NCBI GenBank assembly: GCA_023055505.1
Contig: JALIRH010000044.1
Span: forward strand, 4,464,001-4,528,000
DNA from: Callipepla californica brunnescens
Lineage: Eukaryota; Chordata; Aves; Galliformes; Odontophoridae
Length of the DNA stretch: 64,000 nucleotides
Reading direction: 5' to 3'
The notes beneath the pieces are model-generated. The model made no database searches. It saw nothing but the letters and a program-made list of their open reading frames with translations, and was not told where the DNA came from. The position numbers were made by a program, and so were the translations under genes. The number at the start of each line of letters is the position of its first letter. Position 1 is the stretch's first letter. Positions 39,001 through 49,880 of the stretch are shown piece after piece.

Positions 39001-42000
39001 AATGCCAAACACATAGTTGCTCCTTGCTGAGTTGCTTGCTGCTGGGCTCAGCAGACACAAGTCAGGTAGCTTGTGTAGAGGTGCTTGCTGTCCCAATGGC
39101 AAACATCACTCCTGAGCCACCTTGAGCAAGGGTGGGCCAGCAGCTGCCTGCAACTACAGGACATGAACCAGCCTCTGGCCAAGACTCCCCAGCCTTAGTT
39201 CTGAGCCTTGCTGCTCGTGCCTTTCTGCTTTTCTTTCTTGACCTCTCTCTGTGCTGTCTTCTTCCTTTCTCATCTACCTTCCAGCTGCTAATCTGTTCTT
39301 TTTCTGTCCTTTCCACCAGGAACACTGTTTGCTGTGTTTTTTCATCTTTACCTCTCTCCGTTAAAACACGCCAAATCATTTTCTTTCTTTTTTTTTTTTT
39401 TTTTTCCAGCAAGGAAACATTTTCATTGTGGACTATGAACTGCTGGATGGTGTGGAAGCCAATAAGACAGACCCATGTACAATACAGTACTTGGCTGCAC
39501 CTATCTGTTTGCTTTACAAGAATCTGGAGAATAAAATAGTACCCATTGCAATCCAGGTGAGCTTGCTTTCAGAGAGTTGAAAGGGGCACGTTGCTTTCTG
39601 TCTCATCTTAAACACAAATGTATTTGGGGATTGTATTGTTTCCATCTCTTTCAGCTTGGTCAAAAGCCTGGGCCAGAAAATCCCATATTCCTTCCTTCAG
39701 ATGCCACCTATGACTGGCTACTGGCCAAAATTTGGGTTCGTTCGTCTGATTTCCACATCCACCAGACGGTGACCCATCTCTTACGGACACACCTCGTCTC
39801 AGAGGTGTTCAGCATAGCTATGTTCCGGCAGCTGCCTGCTGTGCATCCCCTCTTTAAGGTTGGTCCTTCTGTAAAGAAGTTCTGGGGGAGTCAAGGAGGT
39901 TTTCTTTTTTCAAAAGTATGTCCTGGTGGTAGCTCAGATGGGATGGCTTGACTGGCTGCCTGGCAAGGCAGTGTAGAGCTACCTGCACTCATCAAGGACT
40001 TCAAATTCTGCAAATGGTTGCTGTTGAATTCAGTCAAAGAATTTGCCCTCTTCCATTGTTTGTCATATTTCACAGCTGTTGGTGCCACATATGCGGTTCA
40101 CAATAGCCATCAACACCAAAGCTCGAGAACAGCTCATCTGTGAGTGTGGTCTTTTTGACAAGGTAAGTAATCCCCTTTGCAAATCTTTGTTATTTTTCAT
40201 GGGTTCCTATGTGTTTTAATTCTTTAACTGTCACATACTGCATTGTTTCTTGACTTTTCTGCTAAAGCACAAACATAAACAGCATCGTCTGAGACACAGA
40301 AACGGTGCCTTGAGTTAATTCACTTCCTGTTGTGCTAAAGATAGTATCTTTCAACTCTAAGTCACCAATTCAGAACTGTATGGTATCCAAACATCTAGAT
40401 TCAACTGTACTAGTATTTACAACTGCTCTTCATTTCCTTGCTACACCAGAAATAGCACGTCTCATCTAGGAACCACAATGGGTTGACGTGCAGCACTCTC
40501 TGTGGAAATGTGCTAGCTGCAACCAGGACATTTTGAGAGGTTTCAGAAGACCTTTCATAGAGAGAGCCTCTGTCTCAGAACATCTCTGTTCCTCATACAC
40601 GTCTGGCACTGGACAAATTCCAGGCTTAAATCCCAGGGTCCCTAACAGTAAATGTCATTCATAACCACCACCTGTCATCAATCTTAAACCACTCTGCAGC
40701 AGCAGTTGGTAGTTTAGCGAAAGCTCCGGTCTGGTACACTCCTGACTGCCCTCCTTCATACACACACTCGTTCTGGAGCATGGAGCTGGCAGAAAGTGCT
40801 CTGGGTTCAGTACTTCTATACTTCTGTACTTTATTACTGTATTCCATAGTACTATTATAAGATGATACTTAAGATGTGCCCATGGAAAAAAAAAAAGGGT
40901 ATATTATCAGTGGTTTGTGGAAGAGATGTGAAAACTCTGAAGTCAAAATGCAGAGCTGCAGTAGACATCTGCAGTTTGGTACTTGTTTGTGTGGAGATGT
41001 ATTTCTCTCCTGGTAAAAACAAACCTCCTGGGAATTTGGACAGCCAGTCTTGGCACAAAGTGAGCCTAATTTATCTCCCACTGTTCATATCTTGCTGTTG
41101 TCCCTGCAGGCAAATGCCACAGGTGGAGGAGGACATGTACAAATGGTTCAGAAAGCAATGAAGGATCTGACTTACAGCTCACTCTGCTTCCCTGAGGATA
41201 TAAAAGCTAAGGGGATGGACAGCAAAGAGGATATTCCCTACTACTACTACAGAGATGACGGCATTAAAGTCTGGGAGGCTATAAAGAGGTAAGAGACTGT
41301 AGATCTGGAAAGGGCCAATAAAGTCTTTGTCCCAGAGACACTACTCCATTTTGTCTCTGCTCACTTTGCTCTACATCACAGCCTTGTGAATACGCGTTTG
41401 ATCACGTAGTGTCTTTTTTGTGCAAGGAGGGGATCAGTAGGTCATATTGGTTGGTGCCTGGTGCTCCTTTCTTCTGTATGTGGTTTGTATGTTTCCTCTA
41501 GTGTGTTTTCTGCTCATGAAATGTGTTTATGATTCTTCTTCCCTCTCTTGTCAGCAACAAGGCTAAACCATGAATTAAACAGTGTGTTTTCAGAAAGACG
41601 GGAGCTGAGGGTATAGAAGCTGGAGGAGTAAAGAGAAGTTCCAAGAGTTAGCATTGTTTAGGTATAGAAGAGAGGAGACAGGGTGGAATATGCAAAAAGA
41701 TAAAACGTTTCATCAAAAAGAATTTTTCCCTGTGTCTGTAGACACAGGTTCTTTAGCCTTGAAGAAATTGAAGAATTGACAATAAAAACGATTTTGGGTA
41801 GACTTCATTCAAATTATTCTTTGATTGAGAGAAGCATGGGAACAGATTGTTTTGATAGCCTGCAGAGTCCCCAGGGGTGAGGGCTTCCAGTACCATTTAA
41901 AATAATTTCCTAAAGTGGTATAGATTGAAATGATCTTTGTCCTAAGGCAAGGAATAAATGCCTTCACGTGGGTGAAGGAGAGTGTTGTGAACCCATCCTG

Positions 42001-45000
42001 AAGAACAGTTCTTAGCTTTCAGCTCCTGCTGAGAGGTCAGGTTTTGCTGCCTCTCTCATATTTGCTAGTGTGAGGCATAACTGAGCAGGACAATGGCACA
42101 GCTGATAACCTGAAAAACAATCTCTTACCTGCAAACTACTGGCTGCCTTCTGTCTGGTTTTGAGCTCAGAGAGTGTTTGAGTCCAACAGTCATGCCATTA
42201 ACCTTAATTTCATCTGAGGAAAAATATATAGTCAAGCATATGCTCTTGATTCCTGCCCTTTCTGAGCCTATATTCTTGCATTATGCATTTCAGAAACCCC
42301 TGTATATGTATTCCTCTACAGGATGTCACTTGAGATGTCCCTGTTCTTTGCAGGGGAGTTGGACTCTTCCAACTCAAACGATTCAGTGAATTTGGCCCTG
42401 CAAAGGAAATTTAATTAGCCTTTTTTAGCTATGCACAAACCAAGAGAGAACGGAGCAGCCTGAGCCACCCATGTGAGCTCTTTGGGGTTTTTGTGGAAGT
42501 GAAAATGTTAAGTATGGCTTGCATGAGAGAGTTGTGTTTTGAAGCCCAGTAAACTAAAGCATTAACTGATTTGAACTAAATCTTTCTTAAAGAGCTATAA
42601 AATTCCAAGGCACAGATCTTGCCAGGAAGGGCAGCAAGTTTTTATCTGGAGAGGTCTTGCAAGACTGAAACAGCTCCTCTTCAGAAAATGGGATGTTTAA
42701 AATGCAAGACTGATGTTAAGAATGTTGGTTTTATCTTTGTCTTCTGTAATTTTGGAGCAGGGAATATCTTGCCATATTTCCTACAATTACTGGTGCCCAT
42801 TTGAGAGAAAAGGAAATTATAACTTTTCGGTGGTTGGTTGATGTAGTTTCCCTGCCTGGTGTGCTTATTCCCACCCTCCTCTTTCCTGTGCTATCTTGTG
42901 CTAATTGAGATAGGATATCTTTTAAAATACCTGATAGCAAACTCAATTTAGTTTGACTGTTTGCTGTTGTTAGCTGGAGGAGGACTCAGGCTTGGCTGAG
43001 AGATTCATAGTAAATAGTTGGTTTCTAAGTGGTGTGAGCGGTGAGCTTCTGTGTGCTGGGTGTCCTCAGACCTGAGCCCACAGCCACACATGTGCCATCA
43101 CAGCCTCCTTTTCTCTAAGGCGGTGCCAGGCTCTGCTCTTTGATGAAATTACTTCTATCCCCAGCATTGCTGCCTGGGTGGTCCAAGCTCAAAAAGCTAA
43201 GTGTGTCCCTCTGGAACCACTGAGGGTTACCCAGTGGATTTTTAAACCCCTTCTCTGACGTTTTTTCGTCTGCTTTTTATTTTCAAACTAACTACAGATC
43301 TTGACAAAGATATTTCATCCCAAAAGGCCACACATGTACTTGATATCCTACTTTGCATTTGCACGGAAGGAGGGCTAAAATACTGCTGCTGTGTAACAGA
43401 AGGATTCCCTTTTACATGCAGTTGGTAGGGTACCAGGGGATGGAGGCAGAGCTCAGGCAGAGCCACTTTTTCTCTGCATGTTGCAGGTTTTTCTTTTTGT
43501 TTGGTTTCTCATGAAAGCAAAAATTACAAAAACCTTTGATGTGTATGCAGTTATTCATCTGTCTGCTTCAGTATTAACATTTGGTTTGGTTTGGTTGGCA
43601 AACAGAAATTGCATTAACAGATCTGCAGAGGTCTTCTGAATTGCAGTTAATGGATAGAGAAATCTGAACTGGACAACAATTCTTAATTCCATTGGTAAGC
43701 TTCTGCAGCCAAATGTTTCACCCTATAATTTGTTGTCATAATATTTGACAAGAGATTGTAGGTACCTGCAGAGCTAACAAAATGTCTCCGCATACTTCAT
43801 TTAATCAGTCATTAAGTCACGAGATACAAATCTACATTAAATCAGGCTTTTCTGTTCTCACTGCTTCTAGAACTCTTTCTATTACCTTCATGTTTTCAGA
43901 CCCTTTTTTTTTCCATGATGAGTTAGCCTGTGTTGCATGTATAGAAGGAGGGACTGTGAGAAGAGGAACTGAACAGGGAGATGTCTGCTGTGTTCAGTGG
44001 GCATATTGAGAAGCTGTAGACTTGTTGTAGCCAACAGTAGCTTCCAGGGCCACCCCCACTTTGGAGCATGCCACTTAGACATGTGATAGGAGGGGGGTGA
44101 GCTGTCTGAACAGTATTCAGGAGCAGCTTTGGAATGTCTCATGTGCAGGGGGTCTTCACTGTTTGGGAACCCCTGTTCCCTGTGGGTGATGTACAGAGGG
44201 AGACTGTGCTAAGTGAAGAAAAGGATGTAGATGTGAGGGCAGAGATCTGGGGAGGATAAACAGTTCAAAAAACAGACTAAGGAGCACAGAGGAGCACTGG
44301 GACTATTCAGGAGAAAAGAGAATGTCTGATTTTTGAGGAGTCTTGTGTAGAGTCAAGAGTTGGATTTGATGATCCTTCTGGGACCCTTCCATCTTGGGAT
44401 ATTCTATACTTCTATGAGTGTGATCCAACATACTTTTGGTGGTGGAGCAGTGATTCTGCATTTAGAAATGATTGCACTCACGCTTTTTATGGGAGGGTGT
44501 TGAGCCCCACTCTTCCTCATGCAGTGTGCCCTCTCTGCAAGCTCAGCAGAAGGTCTTCAGTAGGATTTCTTACTGCTTTTTTGTTTTGTCTTTTTCATTT
44601 GTTCCTCTGTCTGCAGTTTTGCAGAGGATGTGATTCAAATCTACTATGAGAGCGATGAGGTGGTGTGTGAAGATGTGGAACTCCAGGCCTTCGTCAAAGA
44701 CATTTACATGTACGGCATGAGGGGTGTGAAGGCCTCAGGTAATGTATGATGGCCTGGCCAGGTCTGCAGCATGACGGGCCCCTAGTGATGGCAAGGCTGT
44801 GTGCACTTCGTGTTTTAAACTGTTGGTGACCTCCTCCCTTCTTGGCCCGCAGACTCAGTTTTATGGATTAGACCCTGGATCAGGCCCTTCCTCCATCAGG
44901 AGACTGCTCCTTTTTCTGCATTTCTCACCACGAGATTGAGCAGTACATATGGTCTCTGTACACTGGGGATCAGACCTTTGTTTTTCTATGCTGAGGTTTT

Positions 45001-48000
45001 AAGCTTATTAGGAAAAAGGCTGTCTTTATCTGTTGCTGACGACAGATTGTGCTAGAAATCCTTTGAATCCTGTCCTTCAAACCTTGCACCAAATAACAAG
45101 TGAAAATCTCCCCATCAGTGTCATACTGCACTTTAGATTTGAGGAAAAAATTTTTCTTTGAAAGAGTGGTCAGGCACTGGAATGGCCTGCCTAGGGAGGT
45201 GGTTGAGGCACCGTCCCTAGCGCTGTTCAAGAAGCGTTTAGATGAGGTGCTAAGGGATTTGACTTAGTAGCTTAGTTTGATGAATGTCAAGTTTGAGCTG
45301 TTCTTTACAATAAGTGTTTTCCTTTGCTCTATTTACTCTTGTTGCCTTTCATTGCTGGAAAACTATTACTTGGCTGTATTAACTCTTACCTCTAACATAG
45401 TTCTATTCTCCCACATACGTTAAGGGTCTCCTGCGTTTTCCTAAACATATTATTTTCTTCCACACACATGTTTTGTCCAAGAGAGATTTTAGGAGTTTTT
45501 ACAGATGGGTGGAGATTTTTTGTGCTGACCTGGCTGAGTTATATCTGGAAGACTCTTTTGGCTAGAGCTCCATGGCAGATTGCTGTGACACTGTCTGTGT
45601 GAATATCTGTGTCTGTGAAGTCCAGGCAGAACTCTGATGTTTCCACTCTTTATAACAGTGCGAACTTCATGTTCGACGTAAGCATTTTGATTGGAAATGA
45701 ATACAGTGCCTTTCAGCCGGGATGGGACACTACAAGTATCACTGATGATAGGACTGGACTGACCCTATAGGCTGGAAACCTGCCCAGCTGCAGTCCCCTC
45801 TCCACACTGCTGCCATAAGGGCTGGGGTAGAGCGAGAAGGATGACCTGGGTTGGTAAATAGGAAGAGCATATGTGGGGGACGCTGTTGCACAGTAGAGCA
45901 TGCCAAGTTCCTTTACAAGGTGAGCACAGTGTGCTGAGAAAAGGAGGGTACAGGAAGGGGTGTGCATCCTCTTCTCTTAGGGCTTGGTGTTTGACGAGAA
46001 ATAACACATCTTCTTGTCTTGGTTGAATTTGCATCTTCATCAGATTCATGGTACAGACGTGGCAGAAGCTGGCACAGTAGTTCACTCTGAGCTTCTGTCA
46101 GCTCTCTAGGTATCCTGGGATCTGTCAACATGCTGGGCTGGGACAGGGTTAGGGAGAAGAGGGCGGGATTGTAATGCTGGGACAGGAAAGATGCAGGCAC
46201 AGATGTGCTTTGGTGACAAAATATTTCCCTTGTCCCTAACTATTCTGTTCTTTCTTTAAATAGCTCTATTTGATTACACCCCCTCAAAGACTGCTTGATG
46301 CAACTATTTCTGTTCCTCATTCTGTTGTTTTTTTTGTTTCAGAAGTTCTCATTTCCTTGCTTACTGTTTCAGCAAATAAGCTCTCCCCACACTTGTTCAC
46401 ACAGCATGCTTGATTGCTGAGCCTCAGACATTTAAATGCAAGCAGACAGCCATTTGCTCTTTGGCATGATCTTTCCCTGCTTGCATTGCATTAGGAAGAA
46501 AAAGGACTCTCTGGGTTCCTTGATCCACTGTAGGTAAGGTGTGAGGACAGAGATGCCTCACATTTTAAAGGTATAATTATGCTTTGCCTTTCTCCTAAGG
46601 AATGACACCTGCTTAGCAGACAATGATGATGCCTTACAAATCTGTTATGAGGTAAAGCAGGATCACTCTGCTTTTATGGCTGGACAGCCAAGACACAGAG
46701 TTTGAGTAACTCCTGTTATAGAACATGACAGAACCAGCAACAGGGTCAGAAAGAGATTGCCCTGCTCTTTGGTTACTGTTGCATGGTACTCCAATTCACA
46801 CCTTCAACTGGTATCTGCTAGGTAACTGAGTTATTTCATGGCTGGGTTACTTATTCTTTTCTTCTCCTTCATTCAGGGTTTCCCAAGGTGATCAAGACAC
46901 GAGAGAAACTAGCAGAATACCTCACAGTGATAATATTTACCACATCAGCCCAGCACGCAGCTGTGAATTTTGGTCAGGTAGGAATTTCTGGGACAACTAC
47001 TCATCCTTCTGGGCTGGGAGATGCCCCTGCAAGGGCACTGTCTGAGACGTACTGTTTGGTAGATAAGCAGACATTACATTGCTCTTTCTGGCATAGGGAA
47101 TCACAACTCAAACAACAGGTATTATCACCAGATCTGGGGATTTTAAGAATGGTGCGTTATGACTGAAGAACAGCAAACGTATCCTTCAAACACAACATAA
47201 ACTGCAAGCATTTTTTACCATGGTACTGCAGGCATGTTCTTAGAGCAGGTTTTGCAGAACAGAGCAGTCAGAGAAAGTGAAATTGTACCACTTTTAGTGA
47301 CTTCATCAGAGATGACCTCAGACTGTGCTTATTAAAGTAGCTAAATTCTTACCCTGACCAATGAATCTGGGCCTGTGGTCAACAGAATAATTGCTCCTAT
47401 GAAGGTGACCACACTCTCTCCATTATGGCATCCTTCTGGGAAAGACAGTAAGGACTTTCTTATCTCAAGAGCATCTCTCTGTCCTTTAGTTTCATTAGTA
47501 TCTTCTCTTTCTGAGGGACTGATATTACACAAACAGAATCACAAGTGCCAAATTTCATCATTACCTTTGCAATGTTCCTGAATACCTGCCATTGTAGCTT
47601 TTCGCTGTGCTTTCTTGCCTTGTGCAGTATGACTGGTGTTCATGGATTCCCAATGCCCCACCGACGATGCGCTGCCCTCCTCCGACAGAAAAGGGGACAG
47701 TCACCATCGAGCAGATTGTGGAGAGTCTGCCAGACAGAGGGCGTTCTTGTTGGCACCTGGGAGCTGTCTGGGCCTTGAGCCAGTTCCAGGACAATGAAGT
47801 AAGATGACCTCCTTTTTCCAGGCAGTGGGGATGTAGGTGAGACGAGAGCTATGCTAACACCATGTTGACTCATGAGGTCGTAGTACTCCTGGCCATGTTT
47901 GACGTGAGCATTCACAAATGAGAAACAGCAGCCAGGGGTGGAGGGAGGACAGTACACATCTTTCCTTGGCAGTGCTAGTGTAGGCTAGCTCAAACACTGA

Positions 48001-48304
48001 TTGGACATAACAGTAGCACTCCTAAAGCTCAGGGTGTTGTTCTGCTAGCAGAACCTAGCATTGAGACAGAACAGTCTTTTTGATCTCAAAGCATGATTTC
48101 TTGGTGTTTTTTCATTTCAACTAGCTTTTTCTGGGCATGTACCCGGATGAACATTTCGTGGAGAAGCCAGTGAAAGAGGCTATGGCAAAATTCCGCAAGA
48201 ATCTGGATGAGATCGTCAGCGCCATCACTGAGCGCAACAAGAACAAAAAGCTCCCTTACTACTACCTGTCCCCAAACCGCATTCCCAACAGTGTTGCTGT
48301 TTGA
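26942..48304 (+). CDS. ALOX5: ALOX5, arachidonate 5-lipoxygenase, complete (14 exons, 674 residues)
   Basis: 5-lipoxygenase oxygenates arachidonate to 5-HPETE and dehydrates it to leukotriene A4. It works at the nuclear envelope with FLAP after calcium-driven membrane binding. Fourteen exons join to 2025 nt with every phase consistent, giving 674 residues, the human length. A PLAT/C2-like domain (about 1-115) has the membrane-binding Trp residues 14, 76 and 103 (human 13, 75, 102). The catalytic domain has iron ligands His368, His373, His551 and Asn555 (human 367, 372, 550, 554) and the Phe/Tyr cork at 178 and 182. The last residue is Val, where the family normally has Ile as the fifth ligand. 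The ATG has A at -3 and gives the expected [15 protein letters not shown] start. ALOX15-type paralogues are excluded by the 5-LOX-specific FY cork and overall sequence. Likely functional. Confidence 0.98.
27092..32189 (+). other. ALOX5 intron 1 (5.1 kb)
   Basis: The largest ALOX5 intron. Its 5' end is CpG-rich and may carry regulatory sites. A short CR1 3' end lies at 27594-27665. Otherwise AT-rich with T-runs (for example at 31146-31164) and no recognised exon. Confidence 0.75.
27594..27665 (-). mobile_element. CR1 LINE 3'-end fragment
   Basis: The typical CR1 3' end in reverse orientation: CACAGAATTACAGAATGG, then TTGGAAGGGACCTT and AAAAGATCATCAAGCTCCAAC. Severely 5'-truncated. Confidence 0.85.
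32190..32388 (+). CDS. ALOX5: ALOX5 exon 2
   Basis: 199 nt, residues 51-116 plus one base. Starts [16 protein letters not shown] and ends EVVLRDGR. Carries Trp76 and Trp103 of the PLAT domain ([16 protein letters not shown]). Acceptor TGTAG, donor GTGAGC. Confidence 0.97.
32389..33267 (+). other. ALOX5 intron 2
   Basis: AT-rich; no repeat family, exon or other feature recognised. Confidence 0.8.
33268..33349 (+). CDS. ALOX5: ALOX5 exon 3
   Basis: 82 nt, the same length as the human exon, encoding [20 protein letters not shown] and NRQKMY. Linker between the PLAT and catalytic domains. Acceptor CCACAG, donor GTGAGT. Confidence 0.97.
33350..35137 (+). other. ALOX5 intron 3
   Basis: No repeat family or exon recognised. 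Confidence 0.8.
35138..35260 (+). CDS. ALOX5: ALOX5 exon 4
   Basis: 123 nt. Starts [19 protein letters not shown] and ends DFILNYSK. Contains the Phe178 and Tyr182 pair that corks the active-site entrance in 5-lipoxygenase. Donor GTAAGT. Confidence 0.97.
35261..36826 (+). other. ALOX5 intron 4
   Basis: No repeat family or exon recognised. Frames of 72-145 codons on either strand have no splice or composition support. Confidence 0.8.
36827..36933 (+). CDS. ALOX5: ALOX5 exon 5
   Basis: 107 nt encoding [17 protein letters not shown] and [17 protein letters not shown]. Acceptor TTTTAG, donor GTGAGT; phase matches both neighbours. Confidence 0.97.
36934..38456 (+). other. ALOX5 intron 5
   Basis: Contains a diverged CR1 3' end at 37115-37180. 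No exon recognised. Confidence 0.8.
37115..37180 (-). mobile_element. Diverged CR1 LINE 3'-end fragment
   Basis: Reverse-orientation CR1 end: CATAGAAACACAGATAGG, then GGTTGGAAGGGACCTCCAG and a degraded CCAAACCCCTGCC. The 5' limit is uncertain. Confidence 0.7.
38457..38629 (+). CDS. ALOX5: ALOX5 exon 6
   Basis: 173 nt encoding [19 protein letters not shown] to [17 protein letters not shown]. The residue equivalent to human Ser271, an MK2 site, is Thr here (RNLTLE). Acceptor CTTTAG, donor GTAGGG. Confidence 0.97.
38630..39409 (+). other. ALOX5 intron 6
   Basis: Ends in a long T-run as the acceptor tract. Nothing else recognised. Confidence 0.8.
39410..39556 (+). CDS. ALOX5: ALOX5 exon 7
   Basis: 147 nt encoding [19 protein letters not shown] to NKIVPIAIQ. 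Acceptor TTTCCAG, donor GTGAGC. Confidence 0.97.
39655..39858 (+). CDS. ALOX5: ALOX5 exon 8, first iron ligands
   Basis: 204 nt, residues 328-395. Contains [19 protein letters not shown], where His368 and His373 are catalytic iron ligands. Only a 98-nt intron separates it from exon 7. Donor GTTGGT is weak. Confidence 0.97.
40076..40162 (+). CDS. ALOX5: ALOX5 exon 9
   Basis: 87 nt encoding [19 protein letters not shown] and [10 protein letters not shown], with the Cys pair at human positions 416 and 418 retained. Donor GTAAGT. Confidence 0.97.
40163..41109 (+). other. ALOX5 intron 9
   Basis: No repeat family or exon recognised. Confidence 0.8.
41110..41288 (+). CDS. ALOX5: ALOX5 exon 10
   Basis: 179 nt encoding [20 protein letters not shown] to [11 protein letters not shown]. 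Acceptor CCCTGCAG, donor GTAAGA; ends two bases into a Ser codon. Confidence 0.97.
41289..44616 (+). other. ALOX5 intron 10 (3.3 kb)
   Basis: Contains a CR1 3' end at 44350-44420. No exon recognised. Confidence 0.8.
44350..44420 (+). mobile_element. CR1 LINE 3'-end fragment
   Basis: Forward CR1 end: GAGTTGGATTTGATGATCC, TGGGACCCTTCC and the terminal ATTCTATACTTCTATGA octamer-like repeat. Left boundary unclear. Confidence 0.8.
44617..44738 (+). CDS. ALOX5: ALOX5 exon 11
   Basis: 122 nt encoding [16 protein letters not shown] to [13 protein letters not shown]. The residue equal to human Ser523, a PKA site, is kept, but Arg520 of the consensus is Val. Donor GTAATG. Confidence 0.97.
44739..46876 (+). 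other. ALOX5 intron 11
   Basis: Contains a CR1 fragment at about 45138-45290. No exon recognised. Confidence 0.8.
45138..45290 (+). mobile_element. CR1 LINE fragment without the terminal octamer
   Basis: Forward CR1 3'-region text: GAAAGAGTGGTCAGGCACTG, then GGCCTGCCTAGGGAGGTGGT and TTCAAGAAGCGTTTAGATGA. The last part before the octamer repeats is missing or eroded. Confidence 0.8.
46877..46977 (+). CDS. ALOX5: ALOX5 exon 12, iron ligands His551 and Asn555
   Basis: 101 nt, residues 525-558. Encodes [20 protein letters not shown] then [11 protein letters not shown], where His551 and Asn555 coordinate the iron. Acceptor ATTCAG, donor GTAGGA. Confidence 0.97.
46978..47627 (+). other. ALOX5 intron 12
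   Basis: No repeat family or exon recognised. Confidence 0.8.
47628..47798 (+). CDS. ALOX5: ALOX5 exon 13
   Basis: 171 nt encoding [20 protein letters not shown] to [15 protein letters not shown]. Acceptor TGTGCAG, donor GTAAGA. Confidence 0.97.
47799..48124 (+). other. ALOX5 intron 13
   Basis: Short intron; nothing else recognised. Confidence 0.8.
48125..48304 (+). CDS. ALOX5: ALOX5 exon 14, C-terminus
   Basis: 180 coding nt, residues 616-674 plus TGA at 48302-48304. Starts [20 protein letters not shown] and ends [12 protein letters not shown]. The terminal Val replaces the family's Ile. The human destabilising Lys triplet (653-655) reads Lys-Asn-Lys. The Ser-Pro site equal to human Ser663 is retained. 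Confidence 0.97.
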   Translation, partial: LFLGMYPDEHFVEKPVKEAMAKFRKNLDEIVSAITERNKNKKLPYYYLSPNRIPNSVAV

Positions 48305-49590
48305 ACAACAAGGAGAGCTCAGAGAAGTATAAAGCCAGTGAATGTTCTCCTGTTACATACGGTTCTCATTAGAGACCTTTCAGAAATTGGTAAAATAACA
48401 AACACGCTCTCTCCATCAGAGCTGACCTATGGTCTATTTTGGCCTTCAAAGCAAATTAAGTATGACAAATCTTGCACACAATTTAGGTGGCAACTCCTTA
48501 GGTCAAATTTGTTACAAGATTATTATATCACCAAGATTTTTATATCAGTCTTATAATCAATATCTGCATTTGTGTTAGCTTTCCTTTTCCCAGTCAAAAC
48601 AAAGAAATCACAGAAATTACGTTGCTTTCAAGCTGAATACTGCCACAATGTATGTGAGAATTGGACAGTAACAGTGAAAAGGTAATGAACAAAGATTGGT
48701 GTCTTCATATTCCTCATTTCGCACATCTGATTCAGTGAAAATAGTATCAGGAGCAATAAAAAAAAGTCACATTTTTAAAATCCTTCCTATTTTTAATAGA
48801 TGGTACTCATGACATGAATTCATAGTCTTTAAAGTTTGTGTGTTTTTTATATCTGATTTAAAAAATGTAAGTTAAATATTTTCTCTACAACTTTTCCCCA
48901 GTCAGGATGAAGGCATCTTTGTAATGCAGACATACTTTTTTTATCACCTTGAAATCACTTTCTATCACAGTGGAATCACTGTTCTCATCTGAAATGAGAA
49001 AATCTGATTTATAGGAGATGAATTATTTTATCTATTTGTACCTATATATTTTTCACATAAAACTATTAAGGTTTTTTCTCAGCCTCTGCCAGAAGAGTTT
49101 TCTGTCATTGATATGCATGGGCAAATGTTTTGCTTTGCACAATAACAAGTACAGACTTAGCAGTGGTTATTCTGTTTCATTGCTGGGAAGGCTTGGGTTT
49201 TGTGGGTAGCTTCTTTTGTTCTGGGAGAGAAGAAAGACTACCTTGTGTAAAGATTATGGAGAAAGGTCAAATGATGGCTTATAAGAAGAATCTTGGGATT
49301 TGGCCTATTAATCATATCTGTTCCACCTCAGAGATATCAGAGTTGTGTCTATTGTATTTAGAGATGATTGGGCTTGAGTATCTGGGCTTTGTTTCAACAC
49401 TGAGAGAGTCACAGAGGTAACTAAAGGAAAAAATGAGGTTTGGGAAATTTAATAACACTTTTAGCTTATTTTTTTGTTTTGATTTTGTTCCTTGTACTAG
49501 TAGTGTAAGTCTGCAGTGTTTGTTTTGTTGTTTATTTTTTAAATAGATAAGAAAGCTGCTTACGCTAATAAAACAGAACTGAACAAGAAA
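48305..49590 (+). other. ALOX5: ALOX5 3' UTR (extent inferred)
   Basis: AT-rich DNA after the stop with AATAAA hexamers at 48755-48760 and 49567-49572. The second is followed by T-rich DNA and is taken as the main end. Two alternative 3' ends are plausible. Confidence 0.65.
49567..49572 (+). terminator. Candidate ALOX5 polyadenylation signal
   Basis: AATAAA in GCTAATAAAACAG, about 1.26 kb after the stop codon, followed by TTTTATTTCTT. Confidence 0.6.
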
Positions 49591-49696
49591 GTCTAGCTTT
49601 TATTTCTTAACCCACTTTCTAATGCTGTATGTTTTGAAAAACTTGATAGGAATCTAAGGTTTACATAAGAAATTTAGGAAGATAAGATGATATGTA

Positions 49697-49880
49697 TCAC
49701 AGAATCACAGAATTATAGGGGTTGGAAGGGACCTCTAGAGATCATCTAGTCCAACCCCCCTGCCAAAGCAGGCTCCCTGGACCAGGTTGCACAGGTAGGA
49801 ATCCAGGTGGGTCTTAAATGTCTCCGGAGAAGGAGACTCCACTACCTCTCTGGGCAGTCTGTCCCAGTGCAGTATAAAGA
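49697..49880 (-). mobile_element. CR1 LINE 3' fragment
   Basis: Reverse CR1: TCACAGAATCACAGAATTAT, then GGTTGGAAGGGACCTCTAGA, TCCAACCCCCCTGCC and CTCTGGGCAGTCTGTCCCAG. Younger looking than the other copies here. Confidence 0.92.
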
